Origin: Calamus simplicifolius
Taxonomy: Eukaryota; Streptophyta; Magnoliopsida; Arecales; Arecaceae
DNA: 64,000 nt
Assembly: GCA_900491605.1 (NCBI GenBank)
Contig: UESW01004079.1
Span: 1,354,151-1,418,150, forward strand
Direction: 5' to 3'
A model generated the notes under the pieces. The model saw nothing but the letters and a program-made list of their open reading frames with translations, did no database searches and was not told where the DNA came from. Positions 36,600-47,308 of the stretch are shown here, piece after piece. Numbering within the stretch: the first letter of the stretch is position 1; the number at the start of each line of letters is the position of its first letter. The position numbers and the translations under genes were made by a program.

Positions 36600-37660
36600 G
36601 GAATAATGTGTGGTATCTTGATAGTGGGTGTAGCAATCATATGACTGATGACAAATATATTTTTATGGACATTGACAGTTCTTCAATTTCACAAGTGAAG
36701 ATAAAAATGGTGTTCTAGTCCAAGCAAGAGGCAAAGGCATAATTGTAATTAATACCAAGAAAGGAAGAAAGTTCATTCATGATGTTTTACTTGTTCCAGA
36801 TTGAAGCAAAATCTCTTGAGTGTTGGAGAATTGATTGAGCATGGGCACATGGTATACTTTGAAGATAATATTTGCAAGTTATATGACAGAGGAATGAAAA
36901 ACAACTTATGGCAAATATAAAGATAAAAAAAAAAATAAAAGTTTTCCTCTTATTTTGCACTATGCAAAGGATGCTGCATGAAGATGAAAGTAAATGATGA
37001 GTCATGGCTATGGCACAAAAGGTTTGGACACTTGAATTTTCAAAGCTTAAAAAGTTTACATCAAAAAAATATCGTGTATGGTCTACCAGCAATACATGAC
37101 AAGGAAGAACCTTGCGAAGGATGTACACTTGAAAAACAACATAAAGAGGCATTTTCAAAAGAGCATGTATGGAGAGCCAAAGTACCATTGGAGCTTATTC
37201 ATACTGACATATATGGACCTATGAAAACTTCATCTTATGCAGGTAATATCTACTTTATTATTTTTATTGATAACTATTCAAGGATGACATAGGTGTATTT
37301 TATTATACATAAATCAAAGGTATTTTTTATCTTCAAGAAGTTCAAAAATCTTATGAAAGATAAAGTGGGCATTATATCAAGGTGCTGAGAAGTGATAGAG
37401 GTGGTGAATATAATTCAAATGAATTTAAGAATTTTTATGAAGATATTGGTATACAAAGATAATTGACTGTTGGTTATGCACCAGAGCAAAATGGAGTTGT
37501 AAAAAGAAAGAACCATACTATTACTGAGATGTCTAGATCTATGCTCAAAGACAAAGGCCTTCCAAATTTTTATTGGGCAGAAGCAGTGAATACAATAGTT
37601 TATCTGATGAATAGATGTCCAACAAAAGCTCTTCAAAATATGACACCATTTGAAGCCTGA
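36600..37660 (+). pseudogene. Copia A protease and integrase
   Basis: WYLDSGCSNHMTDDK near 36612 is the Copia protease site. It is followed by the GAG-pre-integrase LWHKRFGHLN and a CEGC zinc site, then integrase with THIDIYGP-like HTDIYGPM, a DRGGEY-type segment and NGVVKRKNHT. Stops and a frame change near 37290-37470 break the core. Expected role: polyprotein cleavage and cDNA integration. Confidence 0.85.
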
Positions 37661-38033
37661 TCTGGTAGAAAGCTTTCAGTGAAGCATTTTAAAATTTTTG
37701 AATGTGTGTGCTATGCACATATTCCAAAGAAAAGGAAATACAAACTTGATGAGGTAAGTAAAAAATGTATTTTTGTTGGACACAGTTCTAAATCAAAAGG
37801 TTACAGACTTTTCAGCTTGAAGCTAAATAAAGTGATCATAAGAAGAGATGTTATTTTCAATGAAAAGGTTGCTTGGGATTGGAATCAAAAGAAAGTTGAA
37901 GAAAATATTATTTCTCTTGATGAAATTTATGATGCTCAAAATGAAGAAAATAAGGTTGAAGGTTCACCACAAACTTCTCCAAGTGTAAGTCCATTTTTAA
38001 CTTCAAGTCCATCTTCAAGTTTTACTCCTATAA

Positions 38034-39479
38034 AATGAGAAGATTAAGTGACATTTATGCTTCTTGTAATTTCTGCATGATTGAGCCTGAAACTTATGAA
38101 AATGCTATGCATAAAGAAGTATGGAACAAGGCAATGCAAGAAGAAATCAATATGATTGAGAAGAACAAAACTTGGGAATTAATGAAGAAACCAAGTGATA
38201 AGGAAGTCATTGGCTTGAAGTGGATCTACAAAATAAAACATAATCCAGATGGCACCATTCAAAGATACAAAGCAAGATGATAGCAAAGAAATACTCTCAA
38301 TTATCTGGTATTGATTATCAAAATTTTTTTGCACCTGTTGCTAGACATGATACAATTAGAACTCTTATTTCTATAGCAACACATAAAAGTTAAAAACTAC
38401 ACTAATTAGATGTAAAGTTAGCATTCTTGAATGGAGTATTAAAAGAGAAATCTATGTTGACCTCAAGGCTTCATCATCAAAGGTCAAGAAAATAAGATAT
38501 ACAAGTTGAAAAAAATAGTATATGGGCTGAAGCAAGCACCCAGAGCATGGTACTCTCAAATTCACACCTACTTCAATGAAAAAGGTTTTCTAAGAAGTCC
38601 AAGTGAACCAACAATTTATGTGAATAAGCAAGTCAAAGAACAGATGGCATCTTTATTAGTCAAAAGAAATATGTAGAAGGCATTCTCAAGAAATTCAAAA
38701 TTAAAAGTTGCAATAGTGTGAAAAAATCTTTTGTGGTAAATGAGAAGATGATGAAAGAAGATGAAAGTGGTGAAGCCAATGCATAATTATACAGAAGCAT
38801 TATTGAAAGTTTATTATATCTAACAATTACAAGGCTAGACATAATATTTGTATCAAGTTTACTTTTTAGATTTATGCAAAAGCCAAGTAATATTCACTTT
38901 GGACAAGCAAAAAGAGCCTTGAGATATATCAAAGGTACTAAAGATTATGGGATCATGTATAAAAGAAATAATGTTGATATTATGAAGTTGTTTGGGTTTT
39001 GTGATAGTGATTGGATTGAAAGTATTGATGACATGAAAAACATATCAGGTTATGTATTCTTTTATGGATCAGATGTTATATCTTGGGCATCCAAGAAGTA
39101 AGATGCAGTGGCATTATCATCTTCTGAAGCAGAATATGTTTCAACTACTTTGACAGCACAACAAATAATTTGGTTGAGACGAATACTTAAAGATATGGAT
39201 GAGAAGCAAGAAGAAGCTACTACTCTGCTATGTGACAACAAATTCACTATTTCTATGACAAAGAATCCTATATATCACAGCCGCACCAAGCACATCAAAA
39301 TTAAGTACTATTTCATAAGAGATATGGTAGAAGAAAAAGAAGTTGAAGTCAAGTATATGAAGACTCAAGACCAAATTATAGACATCTTTACCAAGGCACT
39401 ATCCAAGGAGAAATTCATTCACTTTAGAGATCTCATGGGTATCCAAGAACAACCATTAAAGGGGAGTGTTAAAATATAA
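38034..39479 (+). pseudogene. Copia A reverse transcriptase and RNase H, with internal deletion
   Basis: KEVIGLKWIYKIKHNPDG starts the RT. LDVKLAFLNG and LKQAPRAWYSQI follow in changing frames. After YVNKQVKE near 38640 the sequence jumps to the segment that normally lies after the catalytic box, so YVDD and its surroundings are missing. RNase H is better kept: HFGQAKRALRYIKGTKDYG, SSSEAEYVS and TKHIKIKYYFIRD, ending at 39479 beside the polypurine tract AAAGGGGAG. Confidence 0.87.
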
Positions 39480-39736
39480 TGGTTGTTAGTTTTTAGTATT
39501 TTATTTTATTTTTTTTAGTCTGAGTTGGGCTTTTACATAATGGGCCATTTTATTATGCTTTGGTGTGATAGCCTCATACGGATAAGATGCATTATGTTTA
39601 TCCATAGAGCAAGAAATAATATTTATATAGTGATATGCTTAATGAAACCCTAGATCTATTTTTTTTTTTGAGAGAAACCTTACCTCTACCTTGATTTCTC
39701 TTTCAAAAATAATTTGTGTTGGAAACAATCCCAACA
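39467..39736 (+). repeat. 3' LTR of Copia A
   Basis: Preceded by the polypurine tract AAAGGGGAG; begins TGTTAAAATATAAT and ends CCCAACA. It mirrors 27722-27991. Confidence 0.9.
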
Positions 39737-39785
39737 AAAATAAGGATGACAGCTCTCGATGGAATCACTTTTAATGGAGTAGCTG

Positions 39786-40070
39786 TGTTGGGATTATTTT
39801 TAATACAGGATATTTTTGAAAAAAATTGAATAAAAAAAGATTTTCTATGAAGGAGAAAAATAGATTTAGGATTTTACAAGCACACTACATATTTTTTCTG
39901 GTTTTACGACATTTTAAACATAATGCCTCCATGTGAGGCTACCACATCTTGCACATGCTTATACATCAAAGCAAAATAAAATAAGCCCAACTATGTATAA
40001 GTTCAACAACTAAAATAATAAATAAAATAAAACATAGCACTAAGAATTAACAATCATTACATTTTAACAC
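39786..40070 (-). repeat. 3' LTR of Copia B
   Basis: On plus it begins TGTTGGGATTATTTTTAATA and ends CATTTTAACA, followed by the inverted polypurine tract CTCCCCTTT. Confidence 0.85.
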
Positions 40071-40076
40071 TCCCCT

Positions 40077-41265
40077 TTAATTATTATTTTTTGATACCCA
40101 TGAGATCTCTAAAGTGAAGGAATTTCTTCTTGGGTAGTGCTTTGGTGAAGATGTCTGCATTTGGTTTTGAGTCCTCATATATTTGACTTTGACTTCTTTT
40201 TCTTTTACTACATCTCTTATAAAATGGTACTTGATTTTGATGTGCTTGGTGTGGCTATGATATATAGGATTCTTTGTCATAGAAATAATGAACTTGTTGT
40301 CACATAGTAGTGTAGTAGCTTCTTCTTGCTTCTTACCAATATCTTCAAGTATTCTTCTCAACCAAATTATTTGTTATACTGCCAAAGTAGTTAAAACATA
40401 TTCAGCTTCAAAAAATGATAGTGTCATTGGATCTTGCTTTTGGATGCCTAAGATATGATACATGATCCAAAAAAGAATGCATAGCCTGATGTGCTCTTCA
40501 TATCATTAATGTTTTCAATCCAATCACTATCATAAAACCCAAATAACTTCACAATATCATTCTTGTTTCTTTTATATATGTCCCATAATCTTTAGTACCT
40601 TTGATATATTTCAAGATCTTTTTGCTTGTCCAAAGTAAATATTTCTTGATTTTTATATAAATCTGAAAAGTAAATTTGATGCAAACATTATGTCTAGCAT
40701 TGTAATTGTTAGATACAATAAACTTTCAATAATGTTTCTATATAATTGTGCATTGACTTCACCACTTTTATCTTCTTTCATCAGCTTCTCATTTACTACA
40801 AAAGCTATTTTCATAGTATTGCAATTTTTCTTTTTAAACTTTTTGAGAATTCCTTCTACGTATTTCTTTTGACAAATAAAGATGCCATCTTTTCTTTAAA
40901 TGATTTCAATTTCTAAAAATTATGGAGTAAACCCATATCATTCACTTCATATTTTCTCATCATATCACTTTGAAAGTTAAAATCATATTCTCATTATTAT
41001 CAATAATAATTAAATCATCAACATAAAGAAAGATAATGAAAATATCATTACCTTACTTCTTCACATAAAGTGTTGAATCACTTGGACTTATTAGGAAACC
41101 TTTCTTATTGAAGTAGGTATTAATTTGAGAGTACCATACTCGGAGTGCTTACTTTAGTCCATACAATGCTTTCTTCAACTTGTAAAGCCCATACAATGAA
41201 GGCTTGAGGTTGTTTAACATAAATTTCTTTTTTCAATACTTCATTCAAGAATGTTGACTTTACAT
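40077..41265 (-). pseudogene. Copia B RNase H and RT, downstream part
   Basis: RNase H is read at 40361-40077 (EEATTLLCDNKFIISMT, HTKHIKIKYHFIRD). RT is read further right in broken frames, with FLYVDDLIII near 41020-40990, so B keeps the catalytic box that A lost. The frame stops at 41265, where another LTR element is inserted in the codons for LDVKS. Confidence 0.8.
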
Positions 41266-41683
41266 TATTGGAGTTAATTTTTAATTAATAAGTGTGGAAG
41301 TCTAAGAGTTTTTATATTTTCCATGTGACTTTAATGAGTGCGAAAATCTAAGAGTTATCTAGAAAAATGAAGAGTCAGTTAGAAAATATAAGAGTCATCT
41401 AGATATTCAAAGAGTCAAGAATTATGAAGTATTTATGAGGGAAGATCAAAAGTCACCTTCATATGCCTATATATAGGACATATTGTATTGAGTCTAAGTA
41501 GTGTGAAGAGCTTTATGAAATGATAATATAGATATTTCTTTCACTTTAAGCATATCTCCTTGAGCATTCAAAGTGCGCTACCAAATATTTTTTAACTAAG
41601 TGATATCAGAGCTTATTGTGTGCTTACTATATTTTTAACAAAGTAGTATCAGAGCTTGTTGTGTGCTCACTATATTTTTAATA
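41266..41683 (+). repeat. 5' LTR of the non-autonomous element
   Basis: Starts TATTGGAGTT where the other LTR has TGTTGGAGTT, so the terminal TG is mutated to TA. Ends TTTTTAATA, against TTTCCAACA in the other. Contains internal short repeats of (A)GTATCAGAGCTTGTTGTGTG. Confidence 0.82.
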
Positions 41684-42689
41684 AAGTGGTATCAAAGCCA
41701 GAAAGCTAGAGAGCCAGAGAGCCTGTCAATCGTAAAGCAAGCAAGAAAGCTAAAGAGCCTGTCAATCCTAAAGCAAGAAAGAGAGTCAGAGAGCCTGGTA
41801 GATCCTAAAGTAAGTTAAAGAGCCAGAGAGTCAAGAAGCAGTTTCAGAGCTAGAGAAAGCTCCGAGTGTAGAAGGTGCTCGTAAAGAAGTTGCTCGTGAA
41901 GCCATGAAATATATCCTTCATCAAGGTGTTAAGTCTCTGAATCAAAAAGAATCCATTGAGAAGTGTGCAAGTCTAAGATAAAAGACTTTGCAAAAGAAAA
42001 GAAGATAAGAGCAGTCTTCAGAGGTTAAAGATATGAAACCTCGGTAACAATGCCAATTGTGTCAAAAAAAGGATGAAAAGATAATAGTTGAGTCTAAGTA
42101 GTGTGAAGAGCTTTATGAAATGATAATATAGATATTTCTTCCACTTCAAGCTTATCTCCTTAAGCATTCAAAGTGCGCTACCAAATATTTTTTAACTAAG
42201 TGATATTAGAGCTTATTGTGTGCTTACTACATTTTTAACAAAGTAGATCAGAGCTTGTTGTGTACTCACTACGTTTTCAATAAAGTGGTATCAAAGCCAG
42301 AAAGCTAGAGAACCAGAGAGCCTGTCAATCCTAAAGCAAGTAAGAAAGCTAAAGAGCCTGTCAATCCAAAAGCAAGAAAGAGAGCCAGAGAGCCTGGTAG
42401 ATCCTAAAGTAAGTCAAAGAACCAGAGAGTCAAAAAACAATTTCAAAGCTAAAGAAAGCTCCGAGTGTAGAAGGTGCTCATAAAGAAGTTGCTCGTGCAA
42501 CCATGAAATATATCCTTTATTAAGGTGTTAAGTCTTCGAATCAAAAAGAATTCATTGAGAAGTGTGCAAGTCTAAGATAAAAGACTTTGCAAAAGAAAAG
42601 AAGATAAGAGCAGTCTTCATAAGTTAAAGATATGAAACCTCGGTAACAACACCAATTGTGCAAAATAAAGGATGAAAAGATAATAGTTG
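41490..42689 (+). repeat. 600 bp tandem duplication of LTR end plus leader
   Basis: AGTCTAAGTAGTGTGAAGAG occurs at 41491 and again at 42091. Each copy covers the last 190 bases of the LTR and about 400 bases of leader, ending at GGATGAAAAGATAATAGTTG. The second copy therefore places a second partial LTR and a second primer-binding-like site (GGTATCAAAGCCAG near 42288) inside the element. Confidence 0.88.
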
Positions 42690-43207
42690 TGGTTGCGCCA
42701 TACAAGGTAATACTCAAAGAAATGCTTAAAAAACTAAATTTTTTTCTTGCAAGATTTACAAGAGAGAAGTTTGGACTAGATCATTCTTCAAATTTCGTAG
42801 CAATAGTCATTTTTGAAGATATAAGTGAAAGTTTTATGATCGATGGTCTTATCACTATTACAAAGAAGAAAGAAAAAAATTCTGAAGCATTACAAGCAAT
42901 TATCTTTTTAAAAAATACTTTTAATATTACTGTGAAAGATATTTATTTTCAAGAAATTGAAGATGTCAAGATATCGATGCAAGATTTGCATGAAGCCTAT
43001 GAAGAGCTGAAGAACAAATATGAAGATGTAATTAAAGAATTAAATGAGCTGAAGCTGACAATGAAAAAAAGAGTTATCATAGAAGATGAAGAAAGGGTGA
43101 TTGAAGTAGATACAAGATATCTATCTCATACATCAATGAGAAGAGCATTTGTCATAAGAGATTTTTCTCCTTGTTGCGGTTCAAATCAGCAATTGAAGAT
43201 ATTATAA
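42656..43207 (+). CDS. Unknown ORF of the non-autonomous LTR element
   Basis: 183 codons without a stop, ATG at 42656 just at the end of the second leader copy. No zinc knuckle, protease, RT or integrase motif is present, and it does not look like a standard Copia gag. Visible parts: a lysine-rich start, KEMLKKLNFFLARF, a predicted helical coiled coil from about residue 100 (LHEAYEELKNKYEDV, IKELNELKLTM), and a CCG-containing end. It is flanked by the polypurine tract about 10 bases downstream. It may be a divergent gag-like or element-specific protein. That this length is open in a decayed region suggests recent coding use, but chance cannot be excluded. Confidence 0.5.
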   Translation: MCKIKDEKIIVVVAPYKVILKEMLKKLNFFLARFTREKFGLDHSSNFVAIVIFEDISESFMIDGLITITKKKEKNSEALQAIIFLKNTFNITVKDIYFQEIEDVKISMQDLHEAYEELKNKYEDVIKELNELKLTMKKRVIIEDEERVIEVDTRYLSHTSMRRAFVIRDFSPCCGSNQQLKIL

Positions 43208-43230
43208 AAAATTACAACTTAAGGGGGAGA

Positions 43231-43633
43231 TGTTGGAGTTAATTTGTAATTAATGAGTATGGAAGTCTAAACATTTTTATATTTTCTATGTGACTTTAAT
43301 GAGTGAGGAAGTCTTAGAGTTATGAAGAGTCGAAATCTAAGAGTCATTTAGATATTCAAAGAGTCAAGAATTATAATGTATTTATGAGGGAAGATCAAAA
43401 GTTACCTTTATATGCTTATATATAGAACATATTGTATTGAGTCTAAGTAGTGTAAAGAATTTTATGAAATAATAATATATATATTTTTTTCACTCCAAGC
43501 ATATCCCCTTGAGCATTCAAAGTACGCTACCAAATATTTTTTTAACTAAGTGGTATCAAAGCTTGTTGTGTGCTCACTATGTTTCTAACAAAGTAGTATC
43601 AGAGCTTGTTGTGTGTTCACTATGTTTCCAACA
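43231..43633 (+). repeat. 3' LTR of the non-autonomous element
   Basis: Starts TGTTGGAGTTAATTTG right after AAGGGGGAGA and ends TTTCCAACA, then TACAT. Confidence 0.87.
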
Positions 43634-45040
43634 TACATCTAGTTGATATAGTTTCTAACTTTTATATGCTGCCATAAAAATGAGAATTCTAATTGTATTA
43701 TATCAAGCAACTGATGCAAAAGTTTCTTGATAATCAATCCCAGATAGTTGGGAGTATCCTTTGCTACCAATCTTGCTTTATGTCTTTGAATGGTTTCATT
43801 TGGATTGTGTTTTATCTTATAGATTCACTTCAAGCCAATAACTTTCTTATCATTTGGTTTCTTCATTAACTCTCAAATTTTATTCTTCTCAATCATATTA
43901 ATTTCTTCTTGGATTGCCTTGTTTAACACTTCTTCATGTATAGTATTTTCATAAGTTTCAGGCTCAATCATGCAAAAATTATAGGAGGCATAAATGTCAC
44001 TTAGTCTTCTCATTCTTATGGGAGTAGAACTTGAAAATGAACTTGAACTTGAAGTTGGAGATGGACTTACACTTGAAAAGTTTGTGGTAAACCTTCAACC
44101 TCATTTTTTTTATTTAGAGCATCAGGAATTTCTTCATCAAGAGAAATAATAGTTTCTTCCACTTTCTTTTCCTTCGAATCCCAAGCAATTTTCTCATTAA
44201 AAATAATATCTTTTCTTATGATCACTTTATTTTGCTTCAAACTGAAAGTCTATAAACTTTTCATTTAGAATTGTATCCAACAAAGATGCATTTTTCACTT
44301 ACTTCATCAAGTTTGTTTTTATTTTTTTTTGGAATATGTGCATAGTACATACATCCAAAGATTTCAAAATGCTTTACTGAAGGCTTTCTATCAAATCAGG
44401 CTTCAAATGGTGTCATATTTTGAAGAACTTTTGTTGGACATCTATTCATCAAGTATACTGCTATATTCACTGCTTTTGCCCAAAAAGAATTTGGAAGGCT
44501 TTTGTCTTTGAGTATAGATCTAGCCATTTCAATAATAGTATAGTTTTTTTTTTGCAACTCTATTTTGCTCTGGTGCATAACCAACAGTAAATTATTTTGT
44601 ACACCAATATCTTTACAAAACTTCTCAATTTCATTTGAATTGTATTCACCACCTTTATCACTTCTCAGTACCTTGATATAATGCTCACTTTATCTTTCCA
44701 CAAAATTTTTGAGCTTCTTGAAGATAAGAAATGCCTTTGATTTATGTCTAATAAAGTACGCTCATATTATTCTTGAATAGTCATTAATAAAAATAATAAA
44801 GTAGATGTTACCAACATGAGAAGGAGTTCTTATGGGTCCATATATGTCAGTATGAATAAGCTCCAATGATGCTTTGGCTCTCCATACATGCTTTTTAAAA
44901 AATATCTCTTTATGTTATTTTTCAAGTGCATATCATTCACAAGGTTCTTCCTTATCATGTATTTCTGATAGACTATATACTGTATTCTTTTGATATAAAT
45001 TTTTTTAAGTTTTAAAAGTTCAAATACCCAAACCTTTTAT
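43634..45040 (-). pseudogene. Copia B integrase and N-terminal RT
   Basis: From right to left: a WHKR..HLN-like pre-integrase part in broken frames near 45000, a CEGC-like site near 44940, integrase pieces with ARSILKDKSLPNSFWAKAVN at 44584-44396, a connecting region, then RT with WIYKIKHNP-like sequence near 43800 and the first half of LDVKS at 43640. Stops are frequent. Confidence 0.75.
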
Positions 45041-45339
45041 ACTATATCCATGACTTATTATTCACTTCCATGTTTCATGCAACATCCTTTGATAGTGCAA
45101 AATAAAAGAAAAACTTTTATGTTTTTTCTATGTTGATATTTTTCATAAGTTACTTTTTCACCCTTTTATCATATAACTTGCAAATATTATCTTCAAAGTG
45201 CGCCATTTGCCCATGCTCAATCAATTGTCCAATACTTAAGAGATTTTGCTTCAAGTCTGGAATAAGTAAAACATCATGAATGAACTTTCTCTTTTTCTTG
45301 GTATTAATTGCAATTGTATCTTTTTATCTTGCTTGAACT

Positions 45340-45530
45340 AGTACATCATTTTTCATCTTCAGTTGTAAGATTGAAGAACTATCAATGTCCACAAAAATAA
45401 GTTTGTCACCAGTCATATGATTGCCACACCCACTGTCAAGATACCACACATTATTTTTTTGCTCTTCTACAGTTTGACATGCATAGAGTATGCTTTGTTC
45501 ACCTTTATTTTCTTCTAAGAAGTGTGCTTG
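45340..45530 (-). pseudogene. Copia B protease region
   Basis: In the minus strand WYLDSGCGNHMTGDK-like codons are readable near 45460-45410, matching the protease site of A at 36612. Confidence 0.7.
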
Positions 45531-45539
45531 CTCATTTTC

Positions 45540-46473
45540 TTTGTACCTGCACTCTTTTTGAATATGTTCAAACTTTTTATAATTATAACATTAGGATTTC
45601 CTTCTAAACCAATAATTTTTTTTTTTCAATATAAGAAGAACTTTTACATATATTGCACCTTTGTTGAGTGCTCTCATCATATTATTTTCTTGGAAGGTTA
45701 TTCTTTGCCTTTCTTTACCTCTATCTTTCATATTTCTTCCTCTTTCTCTACTTTGATTTTCTCCTCTAGATGACTCTTTTAACTAGAGCATGACTAGATG
45801 ATTCTCTTTGAGAACTTTTATCAAACACTTTGAGTTTAGATTGAAAGATACTTTTAATTGATGATTCTTTATGCCTAAACAATCTTTGCTTATGAGTTTC
45901 AAGAGATCCAATCAATTCATGAATACTTAACACGGAAAGATCTTTAGATTCTTTAATAATTTTAATTATTGTATCAAATTTTGAAGACAAACTAGTCAAA
46001 ATTTTCTCATATATTCTTTGCTCAGTAATGGTTTCACCATAGCTCTTCATTTGATCAACAATCTCCATAATTTTGAAGAAGTAATCTTTCAATTTTTTAT
46101 TTTCTTGCATTCTCAAATTATCTAACTCTCTTCTTAGAGTTTGAAGTTTGATAGCTCTCACATTGGTGTTGCCTTGAAATTTCTCTTGAAGGATGTCCCA
46201 TGCCTCTTTTGATTTTGTGGCTCTAATGATTCTTGAAAAAAATTTATCAGACACAGCTTGTTGGATGAAGAAAAGGACTTTGGCATCCTTCTTTTTGTAG
46301 TCCTTTAATTGCTCTCTTTGATGATTTGTTGGATTAGTTGGCTCTTCGTACCCAATCTCCACTAAACCACAAATCTCTTGTGAAATGAAAAGGTTCTTCA
46401 TTTTGATGGTCCAATAATCATAAATTTCTTCATCAAAAATAGAAATAAAAGGTTTATTGATAGTCATACCCAT
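45540..46473 (-). pseudogene. Copia B gag
   Basis: One open stretch of 235 codons from 46473 reads MGMTINKPFISIFDEEIYDYW, then QAVSDKFFSRIIRATKSKEA, EAWDILQEKFQGN and KLKDYFFKIMEIVDQMKSYG, a complete Copia gag capsid region. The upstream ATG in the MAS leader is followed by a stop in this copy. The frame ends at 45766 before the zinc knuckle region, so gag is truncated. Confidence 0.85.
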
Positions 46474-46892
46474 ATTACTTTAACTTGCCATGAATCACAT
46501 CAGCAATTTTTATATTTTTCTTTTTTTTTTATGGAGCAATTTCTGATCAAATCAAAGCAGAAGGAGATGAAGCCAACCTGGTTTGTGAGAGACTTTTCTT
46601 ACGCTCGCATAGCCAACAAGGCCCCAGAGCCGCTGCTGGGTCTCAGCCTTAAAGAGGAGCATCTGTCTCAAGGAGAAAGTCGAAAGAGATGCAGGCAATT
46701 CTACTGTGAAGAGGGCGAAGGCGTGTTGCTATGGTTGTTTCGGCGAGAGAACCGAAATGTATGAACAAGATTTGGTTTCTGGGTCTTTCGATTCCTCACC
46801 TAGAAGACTTCATGTGGGTGAGACGAAGAAGGGAGTTAGATCGTTCAATCACTCGATCATGTGGGCGATTAACTCCTTGCAATGCTTCAAAC

Positions 46893-47236
46893 CAGTGTTT
46901 TGAAAATTGGATCAGACCGATCGATCGAACCGATTCAACTGGGAGCCGGTCATCAGTTCGGTCCGGTTTTATTATTAAAGTTGACTTTTATATGACCCCA
47001 TGAAAACCGAAAAAATTCATTGAACCGATCGAGTTTTGAACCGGTCCAATGTGGCTTTTAGATTTTTTTAATTTTTCATTTGAATTGATATTTATATTTT
47101 ATTATTTTATATTATTAAATTAAAAATTATTATAATATTATTTGGTTCAACCAAACCGATTTATCTAGTCAAACCGGTTGACTCACGATCCAAACAGTAA
47201 GCCGATTCATTGTCCGATTCAATTTTTAAAATATTG
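46893..47236. mobile_element. hAT-like MITE in the leader of Copia B
   Basis: Ends CAGTGTTTTGAAAATTGGAT and, inverted, CAATATTTTAAAAATTGAAT. Flanks CTTCAAAC (46885-46892) and CTCAAAAC (47237-47244) look like an 8 bp duplication with two differences, and CAGTG ends fit the hAT superfamily. The 344 bp interior is non-coding, with repeated GAACCGATC / AACCGGT words. Confidence 0.65.
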
Positions 47237-47308
47237 CTCAAAACTCCTTTGGGGTGATCAACTAGGAGGGCAAAGGGAGGAACTCAACCTAGAATTGTCG
47301 GGATTTTT

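Larger units (their letters stand above)
27722..39736 (+). mobile_element. TNT1-like Copia retrotransposon A, split by a CACTA element
   Basis: Two 270 bp LTRs flank a primer-binding site, gag, protease, integrase, RT and RNase H in Copia order. A 7.25 kb CACTA transposon lies inside gag. AGGAT occurs just before the 5' LTR (27717-27721) and again at 39743-39747, six bases beyond the last canonical CA. It may be the target duplication if the LTR end is slightly longer. Stops and frameshifts occur throughout. Confidence 0.93.
41266..43633 (+). mobile_element. Non-autonomous LTR retrotransposon with one unknown ORF
   Basis: LTRs at 41266-41683 and 43231-43633, target duplication TACAT on both sides (41261-41265 and 43634-43638), primer-binding site TGGTATCAAAGCC just after the first LTR, and polypurine tract AAGGGGGAGA before the second. 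It encodes no protease, RT or integrase. A 600 bp tandem duplication and an ORF for 183 residues fill the interior. The element is 2.4 kb, between TRIM and LARD classes. Transposition would need enzymes from another element. It lies in the RT of Copia B. Confidence 0.88.

Noticed and set aside
46531..47003. Plus-strand ORFs in the leader of Copia B
   Set aside because: Short overlapping frames in a leader and MITE; no domain seen.
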